Shown here: piece by piece, positions 33,742 through 41,652 of the stretch | Layout of the letters: each line of letters begins with the position of its first letter | How positions within the stretch are numbered: position 1 is the first letter of the stretch | Assembly: GCF_000383955.1 (NCBI RefSeq) | Contig: NZ_KB913013.1 | Location: 2,400,694-2,464,693 of the forward strand | DNA: 64,000 nt | Direction of reading: 5' to 3' | From: Rudanella lutea DSM 19387 | Lineage (GTDB): Bacteria > Bacteroidota > Bacteroidia > Cytophagales > Spirosomataceae | Notes under the pieces: model-generated | Seen by the model: only the letters and a program-made list of their open reading frames with translations | What the model was told of the DNA's origin: nothing | Databases searched by the model: none | Translations under genes and position numbers: made by a program

Positions 33742-34779
33742 TTAGCGCCATTCCAATGCACAAACACCCACGCCCGAATCGGCCGCGCCGTAATAAACCA
33801 ACACCGAGCCATCGGGTTGCGGTACCCAGCCGTTGGTGAATACTACATTCGGGAAAAACCCGTTCTGCTCCCAATCAAGCTCGGGCGTAAGCAACGGAGC
33901 ATCGGTTCGGTAGAGTACCCGCGAGGGGGTATCGAGGTCGAGCAAGGCCAGCCCCAGCCCATAGCGGTGCGTTGGGTCAGAGCCGTGATAACACACCAGC
34001 CAGCCCTCAGGTGTTCGCAGGGGCTCAGGCCCGGCACCAATCTTCATTGATTCCCAACTGTGTGTAGTGGGGCCAAACACAAACTGGTGGCCTCCCCAGT
34101 GTACGCCATCGAGCGACTCGGCCAGCCATACCGAAGGTTTACCAATTTCAGACACCATCGGTCGGTGCAGCATCTGGTACTTGCCGTTGATGCGTTCGGG
34201 AAAAAGGACCACATCTTTGTTGGGCGGTGGTAATACCAGCCCAACCCGTTCGACATGGACAAAATCGGTGGTTTTGGCGAGGCCCACCGCGGGTCCATGC
34301 GCCGACACGGCCGTGTAGGTAATCCAGTAAGTACCTTCCAGAAACGTAATGCGGGCATCTTCGATACCGAATGCCTCATCGGCACGGGCCGGGAACAGAA
34401 ACGGCTTCGGGTCAATCTGAAAATGAATTCCATCGCGGCTGCGGGCTACGCGCAGGTGACTTATCGAGGTAAGGTACACGGTTCCTTCGAGCGTTACCAC
34501 ACGCGGATCGTACGGAGTGGAGGGCTCATGGAACCGTTTGACCACCAATTGCGGGAATCCGTCCGCATCTTCGAGAACCGGAATATGCAGCCAGCCCGGC
34601 TCAATCTGCTCGGCTACGGGGCCTTCGGCTACCCGCAGTAGCAAAATGATTTCGTCGTTGAAACGGCAGGCTGCCGGGTTGAAAGCACCCAGCACCTGAA
34701 AGCCCGGCATAGAAGGCCGAACATCAGCCGTACGGATAATAGGCTGGTCAGAAAGTCGTCGTAAGGTGTAGTTTTTCAT
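33742..34779 (-). CDS. GH130-family glycoside phosphorylase/hydrolase
   Basis: Five-bladed beta-propeller enzyme of 345 residues. GH130 members act on beta-mannosides, mostly as phosphorylases (mannosylglucose or mannooligosaccharide phosphorylase). Visible family segments are MPGFQVLGAFNPAACRF, TPYDPRVVTLEG, the FGIEDARITFLEG motif with the catalytic Asp region, PPNKDVVLFPE, HRPMVSEIGKPSVW and VYYGAADSGVGVCALEW. There is no signal peptide, so it is cytoplasmic. No mannan-degrading partners or transporter are nearby. Phosphorylase or hydrolase activity cannot be decided from what I can see. Confidence 0.9.
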   Translation of the reverse strand: MKNYTLRRLSDQPIIRTADVRPSMPGFQVLGAFNPAACRFNDEIILLLRVAEGPVAEQIEPGWLHIPVLEDADGFPQLVVKRFHEPSTPYDPRVVTLEGTVYLTSISHLRVARSRDGIHFQIDPKPFLFPARADEAFGIEDARITFLEGTYWITYTAVSAHGPAVGLAKTTDFVHVERVGLVLPPPNKDVVLFPERINGKYQMLHRPMVSEIGKPSVWLAESLDGVHWGGHQFVFGPTTHSWESMKIGAGPEPLRTPEGWLVCYHGSDPTHRYGLGLALLDLDTPSRVLYRTDAPLLTPELDWEQNGFFPNVVFTNGWVPQPDGSVLVYYGAADSGVGVCALEWR

Positions 34780-34884
34780 CGTTGGGCCATTCCCTCAGTT
34801 CTTGCAACGGGGCTCGATCAGCGGGGTTATTTGGCTACAAGCACACACTTACCCGTTTTGTTCAACAAAAACTAACAACGCAGT

Positions 34885-35139
34885 ATGAACTACCAACCAA
34901 ATACCGACGAGGTGCTGGCCATAACATCCCAGGGGGGCGGAGCGGAATACGACGATCTGGGTTCAGGGTCGACGGCCGGCTATGGCGCTACCGATGCCGA
35001 TGCCGTAGGTCGGGGCGACGATATGGACGACGACGAGCTTCTGGATGAAGAAGATGATGACAATACCGACCCGCTGGGCGACGAGCTGGAGGAAGATTTC
35101 GACAATGATACGACTTCGACCGGTCGGTCAGATTTCTAA
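34885..35139 (+). CDS. Small, very acidic protein of unknown function
   Basis: 84 residues. The C-terminal half is dominated by Asp and Glu (DDMDDDELLDEEDDDN, then GDELEEDFDNDT). There is no signal peptide or membrane segment. The protein looks intrinsically disordered. Codon use is like that of real genes here, and a second small hydrophilic ORF follows after 44 bases, so the two may be an operon. I do not recognise a family. Confidence 0.65.
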   Translation: MNYQPNTDEVLAITSQGGGAEYDDLGSGSTAGYGATDADAVGRGDDMDDDELLDEEDDDNTDPLGDELEEDFDNDTTSTGRSDF

Positions 35140-35183
35140 ACCGGATAGGTACTCAAGACGCTATCCAACACCAAACAACCGAT

Positions 35184-35330
35184 ATGCAACCGAACGAACA
35201 AAATCAGCAGGATAACAATAACAGCACGGCACCCGACAGCGAAACGCAGTCGTCGGCAGCCAGCTCATACGGCGACCGGACCACCGAAGAGGGCTCTAAG
35301 GCGCCGGATATGCCCGCAGAGGGGGAGTGA
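35184..35330 (+). CDS. Small hydrophilic ORF, 48 residues
   Basis: Starts MQPNEQNQQDNNNSTAPDSE and ends APDMPAEGE. It is rich in Asn, Gln, Ser and Glu and predicted disordered. Like the preceding 84-residue protein it is low-complexity and hydrophilic. A perfect foldback repeat begins two bases after its stop, the same placement seen after other genes here, which supports it as a translated gene. No family is recognised. Confidence 0.5.
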   Translation: MQPNEQNQQDNNNSTAPDSETQSSAASSYGDRTTEEGSKAPDMPAEGE

Positions 35331-35332
35331 TA

Positions 35333-35419
35333 AATGTATAATGAAGAATGCGTAATGAATAATGGGGTAAACAGGAGTCTATCCTACCATTATTCATTAC
35401 GCATTCTTCATTATACATT
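35333..35419. repeat. Intergenic foldback repeat E (AATGAA word), perfect arms
   Basis: The arms 35333-35365 and 35387-35419 are complementary at all 33 positions around a 21-base loop. The word AATG recurs within the arm. It starts two bases after one stop codon and ends 17 bases before the stop of the convergent mutase gene, so it could terminate both. Confidence 0.9.
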
Positions 35420-35435
35420 ATTATGCATTGCGTAC

Positions 35436-37190
35436 TTATTTCAAGTTCATATCCTCGATTACGCGCTGCACTTTAGCTTTGAGCGACGCGTACACCGTAT
35501 CGAACTCTTCTTTGCTGTTGAGCGGCTCATTGACCGATACGTAGAACTTAATTTTAGGCTCCGTTCCCGAGGGCCGAGCCGATATTTTGGTACCGTCGGC
35601 GGTGAAGAACTGTAATACGTTCGATGATTCGATGCCCATTTTACCGGCTTCAATCGGGCTGGTTTGGCCGTTTTCGGTTCGGGTGAGGGCTTTATAATCA
35701 TCAATCCGCACGACTTCCGAACCGGCGATCTGCTTCGGCGGATTAGCGCGAAAATCGGCCATCATCTGCTGAATTTCTTCGGAACCCGACTTCCCTTTCT
35801 TGGTCAGCGACACGAGACCTTCGTAGTAGAAGCCGTTTTCCTGATACATTTCCATCAGCAGATCAAACAGGCTAAGGCCCTGATCTTTGGCGTAGGCAGT
35901 CAGCTCGGCAATGATCGCGCAGGAAGCAATGGCATCTTTATCGCGCACAAAGTCACCGATAAGGTAGCCGTAACTTTCTTCGCCCCCACCAATAAACTGC
36001 TGCTGCCCTTCCAGCTCCCGAATCACCTGAGCAATGTATTTGAAGCCCGTCAGTGTATTGTAACAAGGCACCCCGGCCCGCTCGCACATGCGGTCGATGA
36101 GGTCGGTGGTCACGATGGTTTTGGCCACAAATTCGTTACCGGTCAGTTTACCGGCATCGCGCCAGGCCCGCAGCAGGTAGAAAATAATAAGGCTGGCCAT
36201 CTGGTTGCCATTAAGCAACTCAAACTCACCATGGTGATTCCGGGCACCTGCCCCCACTCGGTCGGCATCGGGGTCGGTAGCCATCACCAGATCCGCGTTT
36301 TGCGACAGCGCCTGATCGAGCGCGAGTTGCATGGCTGCCCGCTCTTCGGGGTTGGGCGATTTTACGGTCGGGAAGTTCCCATCGGGGGTTGCCTGGGCCT
36401 CTACGACGCTTACATTCTTGAAGCCGAGAGCATCGAGCACGCGGGGCACAAGCGTAATACCAGTACCGTGAATCGGCGTAAACACAATGTTCAGGTCCGA
36501 CTGCCGGGCAATCACATCGGGGTTAACGGCGTTGGTCTTGATACGCTCCACGTAGGGCGCATCCACCTCTTCGTCGATCAGCTTAATTTTTGCCGGGTCT
36601 CCACCAAACTTGATATCTTCTACCGACTGTACTTTTTCGACCTCAGCAATAATATTCTTGTCGTGTGGGGCTACTACCTGCGCACCGTCGTTCCAGTACA
36701 CTTTGTAGCCGTTGTACTCGGGCGGGTTGTGCGAGGCCGTCACCACAATCCCACTCTGGCAACCCAGCTGCCGAATAGCGAAGGAGAGTTCGGGCGTGGG
36801 GCGCAGACTACTGAACAAATAGACCGTAATGCCATTGGCGGCAAACACATCGGCCGCGAGCCGGGCAAATTCGGGGCTCATCCGGCGGCTATCATGGGCA
36901 ATGGCTACACTGACGTCCTGTCCAGGGAAAGCGGTATTGATATAGTTGGCCAGCCCCTGCGTAGCGGCCCCAACGGTGTAACGGTTCATGCGGTTAGAGC
37001 CTACCCCAATCACGCCCCGCAACCCACCGGTACCAAACTCCAGCGAGCGGTAAAATGAGTCGGTCAGTTCTGTCGTGTTTCCCTCAGCCTGAAGCTGGCG
37101 GATAGCGGCTTTGGTGTCGTCGTCGTAGGGGCCGGTGAGCCAGCGGTCAATCTCGATTTGTGCGGCTGGGTCAATGGTTGCAGTGGTCAT
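35436..37190 (-). CDS. Phosphoglucomutase/phosphomannomutase family phosphosugar mutase
   Basis: Cytoplasmic alpha-D-phosphohexomutase of 584 residues with four domains, interconverting hexose-1- and hexose-6-phosphates. The N-terminal part has GTGGLRGVIGVGSNRMN. The active-site phosphoserine loop is TASHNPPEYNGYKVYW, the metal-binding loop is ATDPDADRVG, the sugar-binding loop is GGEESYGYLIGD, and the phosphate-binding site is ARPSGTEPKIKFYV. All catalytic loops are intact. The length and the GEESYGY motif fit the PgcA-type enzyme of Firmicutes and Bacteroidota. Glucose versus mannose preference is not readable. Confidence 0.95.
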   Translation of the reverse strand: MTTATIDPAAQIEIDRWLTGPYDDDTKAAIRQLQAEGNTTELTDSFYRSLEFGTGGLRGVIGVGSNRMNRYTVGAATQGLANYINTAFPGQDVSVAIAHDSRRMSPEFARLAADVFAANGITVYLFSSLRPTPELSFAIRQLGCQSGIVVTASHNPPEYNGYKVYWNDGAQVVAPHDKNIIAEVEKVQSVEDIKFGGDPAKIKLIDEEVDAPYVERIKTNAVNPDVIARQSDLNIVFTPIHGTGITLVPRVLDALGFKNVSVVEAQATPDGNFPTVKSPNPEERAAMQLALDQALSQNADLVMATDPDADRVGAGARNHHGEFELLNGNQMASLIIFYLLRAWRDAGKLTGNEFVAKTIVTTDLIDRMCERAGVPCYNTLTGFKYIAQVIRELEGQQQFIGGGEESYGYLIGDFVRDKDAIASCAIIAELTAYAKDQGLSLFDLLMEMYQENGFYYEGLVSLTKKGKSGSEEIQQMMADFRANPPKQIAGSEVVRIDDYKALTRTENGQTSPIEAGKMGIESSNVLQFFTADGTKISARPSGTEPKIKFYVSVNEPLNSKEEFDTVYASLKAKVQRVIEDMNLK

Positions 37191-37217
37191 ACTTTTGATT
37201 TATCTTGAAAAACAGGT

Positions 37218-37457
37218 TTATGGTCGGGAGTACGTTAAAAAACCATTGGCCGACAAGTCTTCGTTTAGTTCGTCCCAACGGATAGCGTAACCGTCTCCCA
37301 CCAATTCATAATGATTCCGCTGTTGGGGCGTAGCTTTATCCAGCAACGGGAACCAGTGTAGAGGACTTCCCACGATTCGTCCATCGTTCAGTTCAACAAA
37401 AATACGTTCCTCGTCAAACCAGACTCGCCTGGCGGTAAAATGCGGTTGGTTATTCAT
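37218..37457 (-). CDS. DUF2442 protein
   Basis: 79 residues from the ATG at 37457 (MNNQPHFTARRVWFDEERI). A longer start at 37496 would overlap the preceding gene and is less likely. The pattern VELNDGRIVGSPLHWFPLL followed by GYAIRWDELNEDLS is typical of DUF2442. It starts four bases after the DUF4160 stop. Such pairs are widespread, often scattered by transfer, and have been suggested to act as toxin-antitoxin-like modules. The function is not established. Confidence 0.85.
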   Translation of the reverse strand: MNNQPHFTARRVWFDEERIFVELNDGRIVGSPLHWFPLLDKATPQQRNHYELVGDGYAIRWDELNEDLSANGFLTYSRP

Positions 37458-37461
37458 TACA

Positions 37462-37695
37462 TTACTGATTGAAAAATTCTTTCCAACGTTGCTCAATTAT
37501 ATCCTCGTTTTCCTCCACTAACCCTTCTGCAACTTTCAAATCTTTTGACTTCATTCCTTTGCTCTCTAGCAAACGTACAGGTTTAATAGCAAATCTGGCT
37601 TCTCCGTCGCCATTCCGAACATGAATGTGAACAGGTAAATGGTCGTTGCTGTAAAAAAGGAAGCGAAAACCAAACACGCGAAAGATTTCAGGCAT
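37462..37695 (-). CDS. DUF4160 protein
   Basis: 77 residues from the ATG at 37695 (MPEIFRVFGFRFLFYSNDH). The motif HLPVHIHVRNGDGEARF is the DUF4160 hallmark; a start at 37770 would add 25 atypical residues. It is the first gene of a two-gene unit with DUF2442. Its base composition is AT-richer than its neighbours, which may point to recent acquisition. The role is unknown. Confidence 0.85.
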   Translation of the reverse strand: MPEIFRVFGFRFLFYSNDHLPVHIHVRNGDGEARFAIKPVRLLESKGMKSKDLKVAEGLVEENEDIIEQRWKEFFNQ

Positions 37696-37868
37696 AGAAA
37701 GTGGAACTTTTTGGCCCGGCAAGATACGGTGTTGGGGTATGTAGTGCAATGCCTTCGGTAAATGCCCCAAAAAAGAGCCCCGGTCTCTGACCCGAATGAA
37801 TCAAAAACCAAGGCTATAGAGACTGCTAACGATGACACATGCCAACCCATAAGTTAGCCGGGTTACGC

Positions 37869-38870
37869 TTACCGGAACCGCTGAATGGTATAGCTTGAGG
37901 CTGTCAGGCTGGCCGGATTACCCGCCATGGCAGCAGCGCCTACTTCGCCAATTCGGCCGTTAAGCGTGTAAATCTGCCCATTGTAGGCGGCATTGGTGGT
38001 AGCCCCCTCGTACCCGGCCTCATCCACCTTCACGGTGCTGGCCGTAGCCCAATTGTCGCTGCTACGGAGCTGGGTGACCCGATTTCGATTGTTCACCACG
38101 TACAGGTCGGTACCAACCAGAGTCATGCCATCAGCCCCGGTCAGGGTGGGCAAGCCGGTGATCTCGGTGATGGCGTTGTTGCTGGCCAGGTTAATCTTGT
38201 ACAACTGCCCGGTAGCTGCTTTGGCCACAATCAGGAAATTACCGGGGTGGTATACAATGCCGTTGAGCCCAAACTGCCCCGTGGGCGGAGCCAACACCGG
38301 GTCGTTGACCAGCACACTTGCCTGCCCGTCGGCCCCAACCCGATACACCACCGGTACAAACGAGTCGGTCACGTACGCTACACCCTGCGGGTCGAGGGCT
38401 ACATCGTTGGCAAAGTGTTGACTGTTGGGAAGCAAAGCCGCGAGGTCGACTCGGCGTTCAACCTGATTGGTGGCCAGGTTGTACACAAACAAACCGGCTG
38501 TTCGGAGCCGACTTTGAGCTGTACTCTTGCTCGACACGCCCTGGTCGCCGTTGCAAACATAAATTTTACCGCCAAACTCTTTGATGCCAATGGCGCTGAT
38601 CAGTTGCACGTCAGAGAACAGGTCCATGTACTCGCCGTCATCGTCGACAGTACCCACTTTCCCCTGCGTGATCGACGTGACCAGAAATCGGTTGAGTACC
38701 GGCGAAAAGGTAATGCCCTCGGGGTACTGGCGGGCACTCATAAACGTGATCCGGTCGCCGAAATCGGGGGCCAGTAAGTTGGGGTCGGGGTTGTTGCAGG
38801 CCGTTAATCCGAACCATGCACTCAATAGCAGGGCCGAAACCCGCCCGAGTCGGCAAACGAATGCATTCAT
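37869..38870 (-). CDS. SMP-30/gluconolactonase-like beta-propeller lipoprotein
   Basis: 333 residues. The signal peptide ends in a lipobox LTAC (about residue 25), so the protein is membrane-anchored outside the cytoplasm. The rest shows repeated beta-propeller blades: FSPVLNRFLVTSI, GKIYVCNGDQG, NDVALDPQGVAYVTDS, NGIVYHPGNFLIVAK and GADGMTLVGTDLYVVNNRN. These match the SMP-30/LRE-like superfamily. The enzyme activity, if any, is unknown. It is not in an operon with an obvious partner. Confidence 0.85.
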   Translation of the reverse strand: MNAFVCRLGRVSALLLSAWFGLTACNNPDPNLLAPDFGDRITFMSARQYPEGITFSPVLNRFLVTSITQGKVGTVDDDGEYMDLFSDVQLISAIGIKEFGGKIYVCNGDQGVSSKSTAQSRLRTAGLFVYNLATNQVERRVDLAALLPNSQHFANDVALDPQGVAYVTDSFVPVVYRVGADGQASVLVNDPVLAPPTGQFGLNGIVYHPGNFLIVAKAATGQLYKINLASNNAITEITGLPTLTGADGMTLVGTDLYVVNNRNRVTQLRSSDNWATASTVKVDEAGYEGATTNAAYNGQIYTLNGRIGEVGAAAMAGNPASLTASSYTIQRFR

Positions 38871-38928
38871 TTTGATAGGGGTCTAGTCCTATCACTTATC
38901 TATTCTTTTTGCGAATTGTTTTATTTAC

Positions 38929-39390
38929 TTATCCAAGTCCAACCCGGCTCCGGCCTTCGGCAGTCAGGGCACCTTTGGGGTCACGCGTCATTTTTTTCAC
39001 GAACCCAACCCGCCGGAACCGCAAGGCCGACCAGTCGTCGTTGACCGCCACCATCCGAACCGGCTCAAAGCCAGCCGCCCCCATCGAGGCCCAGCCAGTA
39101 TCTCGGTTAAAGGCACAAGTGTAGTTTTTGGATGATTGCTTCGGATACACGAGCCACACAACCGCATCGCCCTCGGTATGCAAGGCTACCCAGTTGGCCA
39201 TCTGCTCAACCTGATTCAGTTGTTGTACAAACGCCATCACAAACTGCGCATTTTCGGTGGATTCGAGCTGTTGCGCAACCGACGTACGAGCACCCAAAGC
39301 GGCCGTCAAGTCGGCGAGTTCGGTTGGCACATTGAGCAACAGGGCCGTTGCCTGATTGGTGAAGTTCAGCTTTTTGATGAGGGCTTCCAT
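38929..39390 (-). CDS. Hypothetical protein, 153 residues
   Basis: I do not recognise a named domain. The protein starts MEALIKKLNFTNQATALLLN and continues ALGARTSVAQQLE, WVALHTEGDAVVWLVYPKQS and RDTGWASMGAAGFEPVRMVAV, a soluble alpha/beta-looking sequence without signal peptide. Its ending RRVGFVKKMTRDPKG is basic. The codon pattern fits the genome. Foldback repeat L lies 29 bases upstream of the start, between this gene and the Ddl-like gene. Confidence 0.8.
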   Translation of the reverse strand: MEALIKKLNFTNQATALLLNVPTELADLTAALGARTSVAQQLESTENAQFVMAFVQQLNQVEQMANWVALHTEGDAVVWLVYPKQSSKNYTCAFNRDTGWASMGAAGFEPVRMVAVNDDWSALRFRRVGFVKKMTRDPKGALTAEGRSRVGLG

Positions 39391-39418
39391 ACATTTGAGG
39401 CCGCTGACACGACTGGGA

Positions 39419-39529
39419 ATGGGAACGCGGATTGAACAGATTTGGCGGATTTACACGAATTTCCCGACTCATTCCAATAGTCCAAAAACCGGTTTACCTC
39501 TGTCAAATCCGTTCAACCCGTGTTCCCAT
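39419..39529. repeat. Intergenic foldback repeat L (GGATTGAACGGATTT word)
   Basis: Left arm 39419-39455 and right arm 39493-39529 are imperfect complements built on GGGAACNCGG, TTGAAC and GGATTT. The right arm ends four bases from the stop codon of the Ddl-like gene. Confidence 0.65.
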
Positions 39530-39532
39530 CAA

Positions 39533-41176
39533 CTACATTAAATACCGTTCTGTAACGCTGCGGGCCCGCTCGGCCGTTTCAACCAGCAGGGGGTGCCGGG
39601 GCGTAGTCAACGCCATATCGAGATCGGCAATGGTATCTTTGAAAAGCAGATTCACCGGAATCTCGTGCGTTTCGGTAGCACTCTTCTGGTACACGAGTAC
39701 GGGTCGTTCGGCACCAAAGGCAGCCGTACGGTGGTATTCGGCGCGGGCTTTGGTCCAGGCATCATCCGACGGGCCAAACAAAATGGTTTTTTCGGGAGCC
39801 GGGTTGGCTTTCCGCTCGGCGAGCCGGTCGTCGAGGTCGAGCAGGAGTTGCTTGAGCCGGAACGTGTCTTTGCCCGTACGGATACGCTCCCGCAACGACT
39901 GCCGAATCAGGTACGTAAGCGAGTCGGTGAAGTTCATCCCGATTTCGGCCATCTGCTTAAAAATAAGCGAGGCCGGCGACATGCCCGGAATGGTATTCGG
40001 ATCGTGCAGCAACACCCGGTCGTCTGGGGTCAGGAATCCGTCGATCCGTGAATACACGTTAATCCCCAACCGCTTAAACACAGCCGCTACCGACTCCTGA
40101 ATAAGCCGGTTGTTTTCGAGCGAGGTACCCACCGGAATCCGCTTCCGGGCTACGTTGGTTTTGTACTTGGTCTGGAAATCGAAAGCCTCGGCATTATAAA
40201 TTTCGGTGGGCGGGAGCGCAATGGCCGTGCCATCGTCGTCCTGAATGACCCCGCACGAAAACTCCTGCCCGGCAATAAACTCTTCAAACAGGAGGTCGTC
40301 TTCGGCATTGACCGACGCAAACACCATGGTTGAGTCGGGGGCCTCTTCGGCCAGCGAGTCGAGCATACCCACAAGTTCCACGGGGCTCAGAATATAATCA
40401 CCGGTATCTTCTAGCACCAGCGGGTAACCAATCCCCGAATCCAGATTGGCAATATCCTGCGCGTATTTGTCCTTGTCTTTATCGCTCATATCGAGCCACA
40501 CACCCGCGGGCATGCTCACCGTAAAGAAGCATTTATCAACGGCCTCACAGAACGCATCCAGATCATACGTCCGGATAATCGACACGCCGATCGACGAGCC
40601 CTGATGCGGGGCTTTGACCACCACAGGCAAGCCCAGATGCTCCACCAGTGAAGCAAAAAAGGCGGCTTTATCGGTCTGCTCCCAGTCGTCGCGGCTGATG
40701 GTCGCCGTTTTTTTCTGTTGCCCCGTCACGAGGGCAATCAGCTCGTTCTGCAAAATCTTGTTGATCCCGATAGCCGAGCCAACCAGCCCCGGCCCGGTGT
40801 ACGGAATTTTGTGCCACTCAAGCAAGCCCTGAATGGCACCGTCTTCGCAGTCGGGGCCGTGCATGGCCAGAAACGCCATGTCGAAATGCTCTTCGAACCA
40901 ATCGGGCTCGATAGCCTCCATACCGACTTCGGTGAAGATATCGTCTTCAAACGATTCGTCATACACCGCAAACCCGTCGAGGGTAGGCAAGCTACTGCGG
41001 ATCGACTCCTGCTGCAAAAAGTCGGGCTCTACTTTGTAAAACCGCCCCCAGCCGCTGACAAACACCAGCACGGGTTCGAACAACGACTTGTCAATGCTTT
41101 CGTAGGCTGTGCGGCCTCCCATAAATGACACCTCACGCTCGCGCGAGGGGCCACCGAAAAATATTCCGATTCTCAC
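39533..41176 (-). CDS. Enlarged D-alanine-D-alanine ligase-like ATP-grasp enzyme
   Basis: ATP-grasp ligase of 547 residues from a GTG start at 41176 (MRIGIFFGGPSREREVSF). The 36 residues upstream in the same frame lack another start and are low in conservation. Typical Ddl proteins have 300-380 residues. Here family motifs HGPDCEDGAIQGLLEW, VVVKAPHQGSSIGVS, EEFIAGQEFSCGV and PNTIPGMSPASLIF are kept. There is an insertion of roughly 70 residues in the central domain and a C-terminal extension of about 120. The usual GED loop reads CED, and the metal-binding Glu-x-Asn reads Asp-Pro-Asn. Peptidoglycan precursor synthesis is possible, but another dipeptide-ligase role should be considered. Confidence 0.85.
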   Translation of the reverse strand: MRIGIFFGGPSREREVSFMGGRTAYESIDKSLFEPVLVFVSGWGRFYKVEPDFLQQESIRSSLPTLDGFAVYDESFEDDIFTEVGMEAIEPDWFEEHFDMAFLAMHGPDCEDGAIQGLLEWHKIPYTGPGLVGSAIGINKILQNELIALVTGQQKKTATISRDDWEQTDKAAFFASLVEHLGLPVVVKAPHQGSSIGVSIIRTYDLDAFCEAVDKCFFTVSMPAGVWLDMSDKDKDKYAQDIANLDSGIGYPLVLEDTGDYILSPVELVGMLDSLAEEAPDSTMVFASVNAEDDLLFEEFIAGQEFSCGVIQDDDGTAIALPPTEIYNAEAFDFQTKYKTNVARKRIPVGTSLENNRLIQESVAAVFKRLGINVYSRIDGFLTPDDRVLLHDPNTIPGMSPASLIFKQMAEIGMNFTDSLTYLIRQSLRERIRTGKDTFRLKQLLLDLDDRLAERKANPAPEKTILFGPSDDAWTKARAEYHRTAAFGAERPVLVYQKSATETHEIPVNLLFKDTIADLDMALTTPRHPLLVETAERARSVTERYLM

Positions 41177-41260
41177 TGTATGGCTCTGGTTGTAACGGGA
41201 AAATGGGGTATCGGTTGATGGGCCACCGAACGGGGCCCGCCTAAACTGACGCAAAGAAAC

Positions 41261-41292
41261 AAAAAAGCCGCCTGTTGCGAACAAGCGGCTTT
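41261..41292 (-). terminator. Intrinsic terminator of the NifU-like gene
   Basis: On the minus strand, stem AAAGCCGC/GCGGCTTT (41285-41292 with 41264-41271) followed by T-run. Confidence 0.85.
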
Positions 41293-41327
41293 GTCAGGAT
41301 GGTTGCTAAGGGGCTAACCCGCAACCG

Positions 41328-41594
41328 TTATGCAAACGCTGTGATGTTTACAGCTTCTACTTTCTTTACTTCGGGAACAGCCCGCAGAATGGCATCTTCG
41401 AGGCCTCCTTTAAACGTCATGGCCGACATGGGGCACGAGCCGCACGAGCCCAGCAATTCGAGCCGGGCCAGGCCCTCGTCGGTCACTTCCAGCACTTTCA
41501 CGTTTCCGCCATCGGCTTCCAGATAGGGCCGCATAGCGTCCAGTGCCCGCTCAACGCGTTCCTTCAGTTCATCATTGGTGTTTGTCGCCGTCAT
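41328..41594 (-). CDS. NifU-like C-terminal domain Fe-S scaffold protein
   Basis: 88 residues comprising just the Nfu domain that carries or transfers a 4Fe-4S cluster. The CxxC site is in LLGSCGSCPMSAMTFKGGLE, preceded by MRPYLEADGGNVKVLEV. The length is that of stand-alone Nfu proteins. The mrp gene for another Fe-S carrier lies 55 bases upstream on the same strand, so both probably serve cluster delivery. A promoter box overlaps the mrp 3' end, so separate transcription is also possible. Confidence 0.95.
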   Translation of the reverse strand: MTATNTNDELKERVERALDAMRPYLEADGGNVKVLEVTDEGLARLELLGSCGSCPMSAMTFKGGLEDAILRAVPEVKKVEAVNITAFA

Positions 41595-41644
41595 TCGTTT
41601 GGTTCTCGTTGATAGGTAAAATTACGGGACATCGAAGAAAAAGC

Positions 41645-41652
41645 CAAAATTA
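41645..41652 (-). promoter_or_regulatory. -7 box TAATTTTG upstream of the NifU-like gene
   Basis: Matches TAnnTTTG on the minus strand about 50 bases before the start and overlaps the mrp stop region. Confidence 0.45.

Noticed and set aside
35664-37058. 464-residue plus-strand ORF
   Set aside because: Antisense to the phosphosugar mutase gene with intact catalytic loops; no recognisable protein features.
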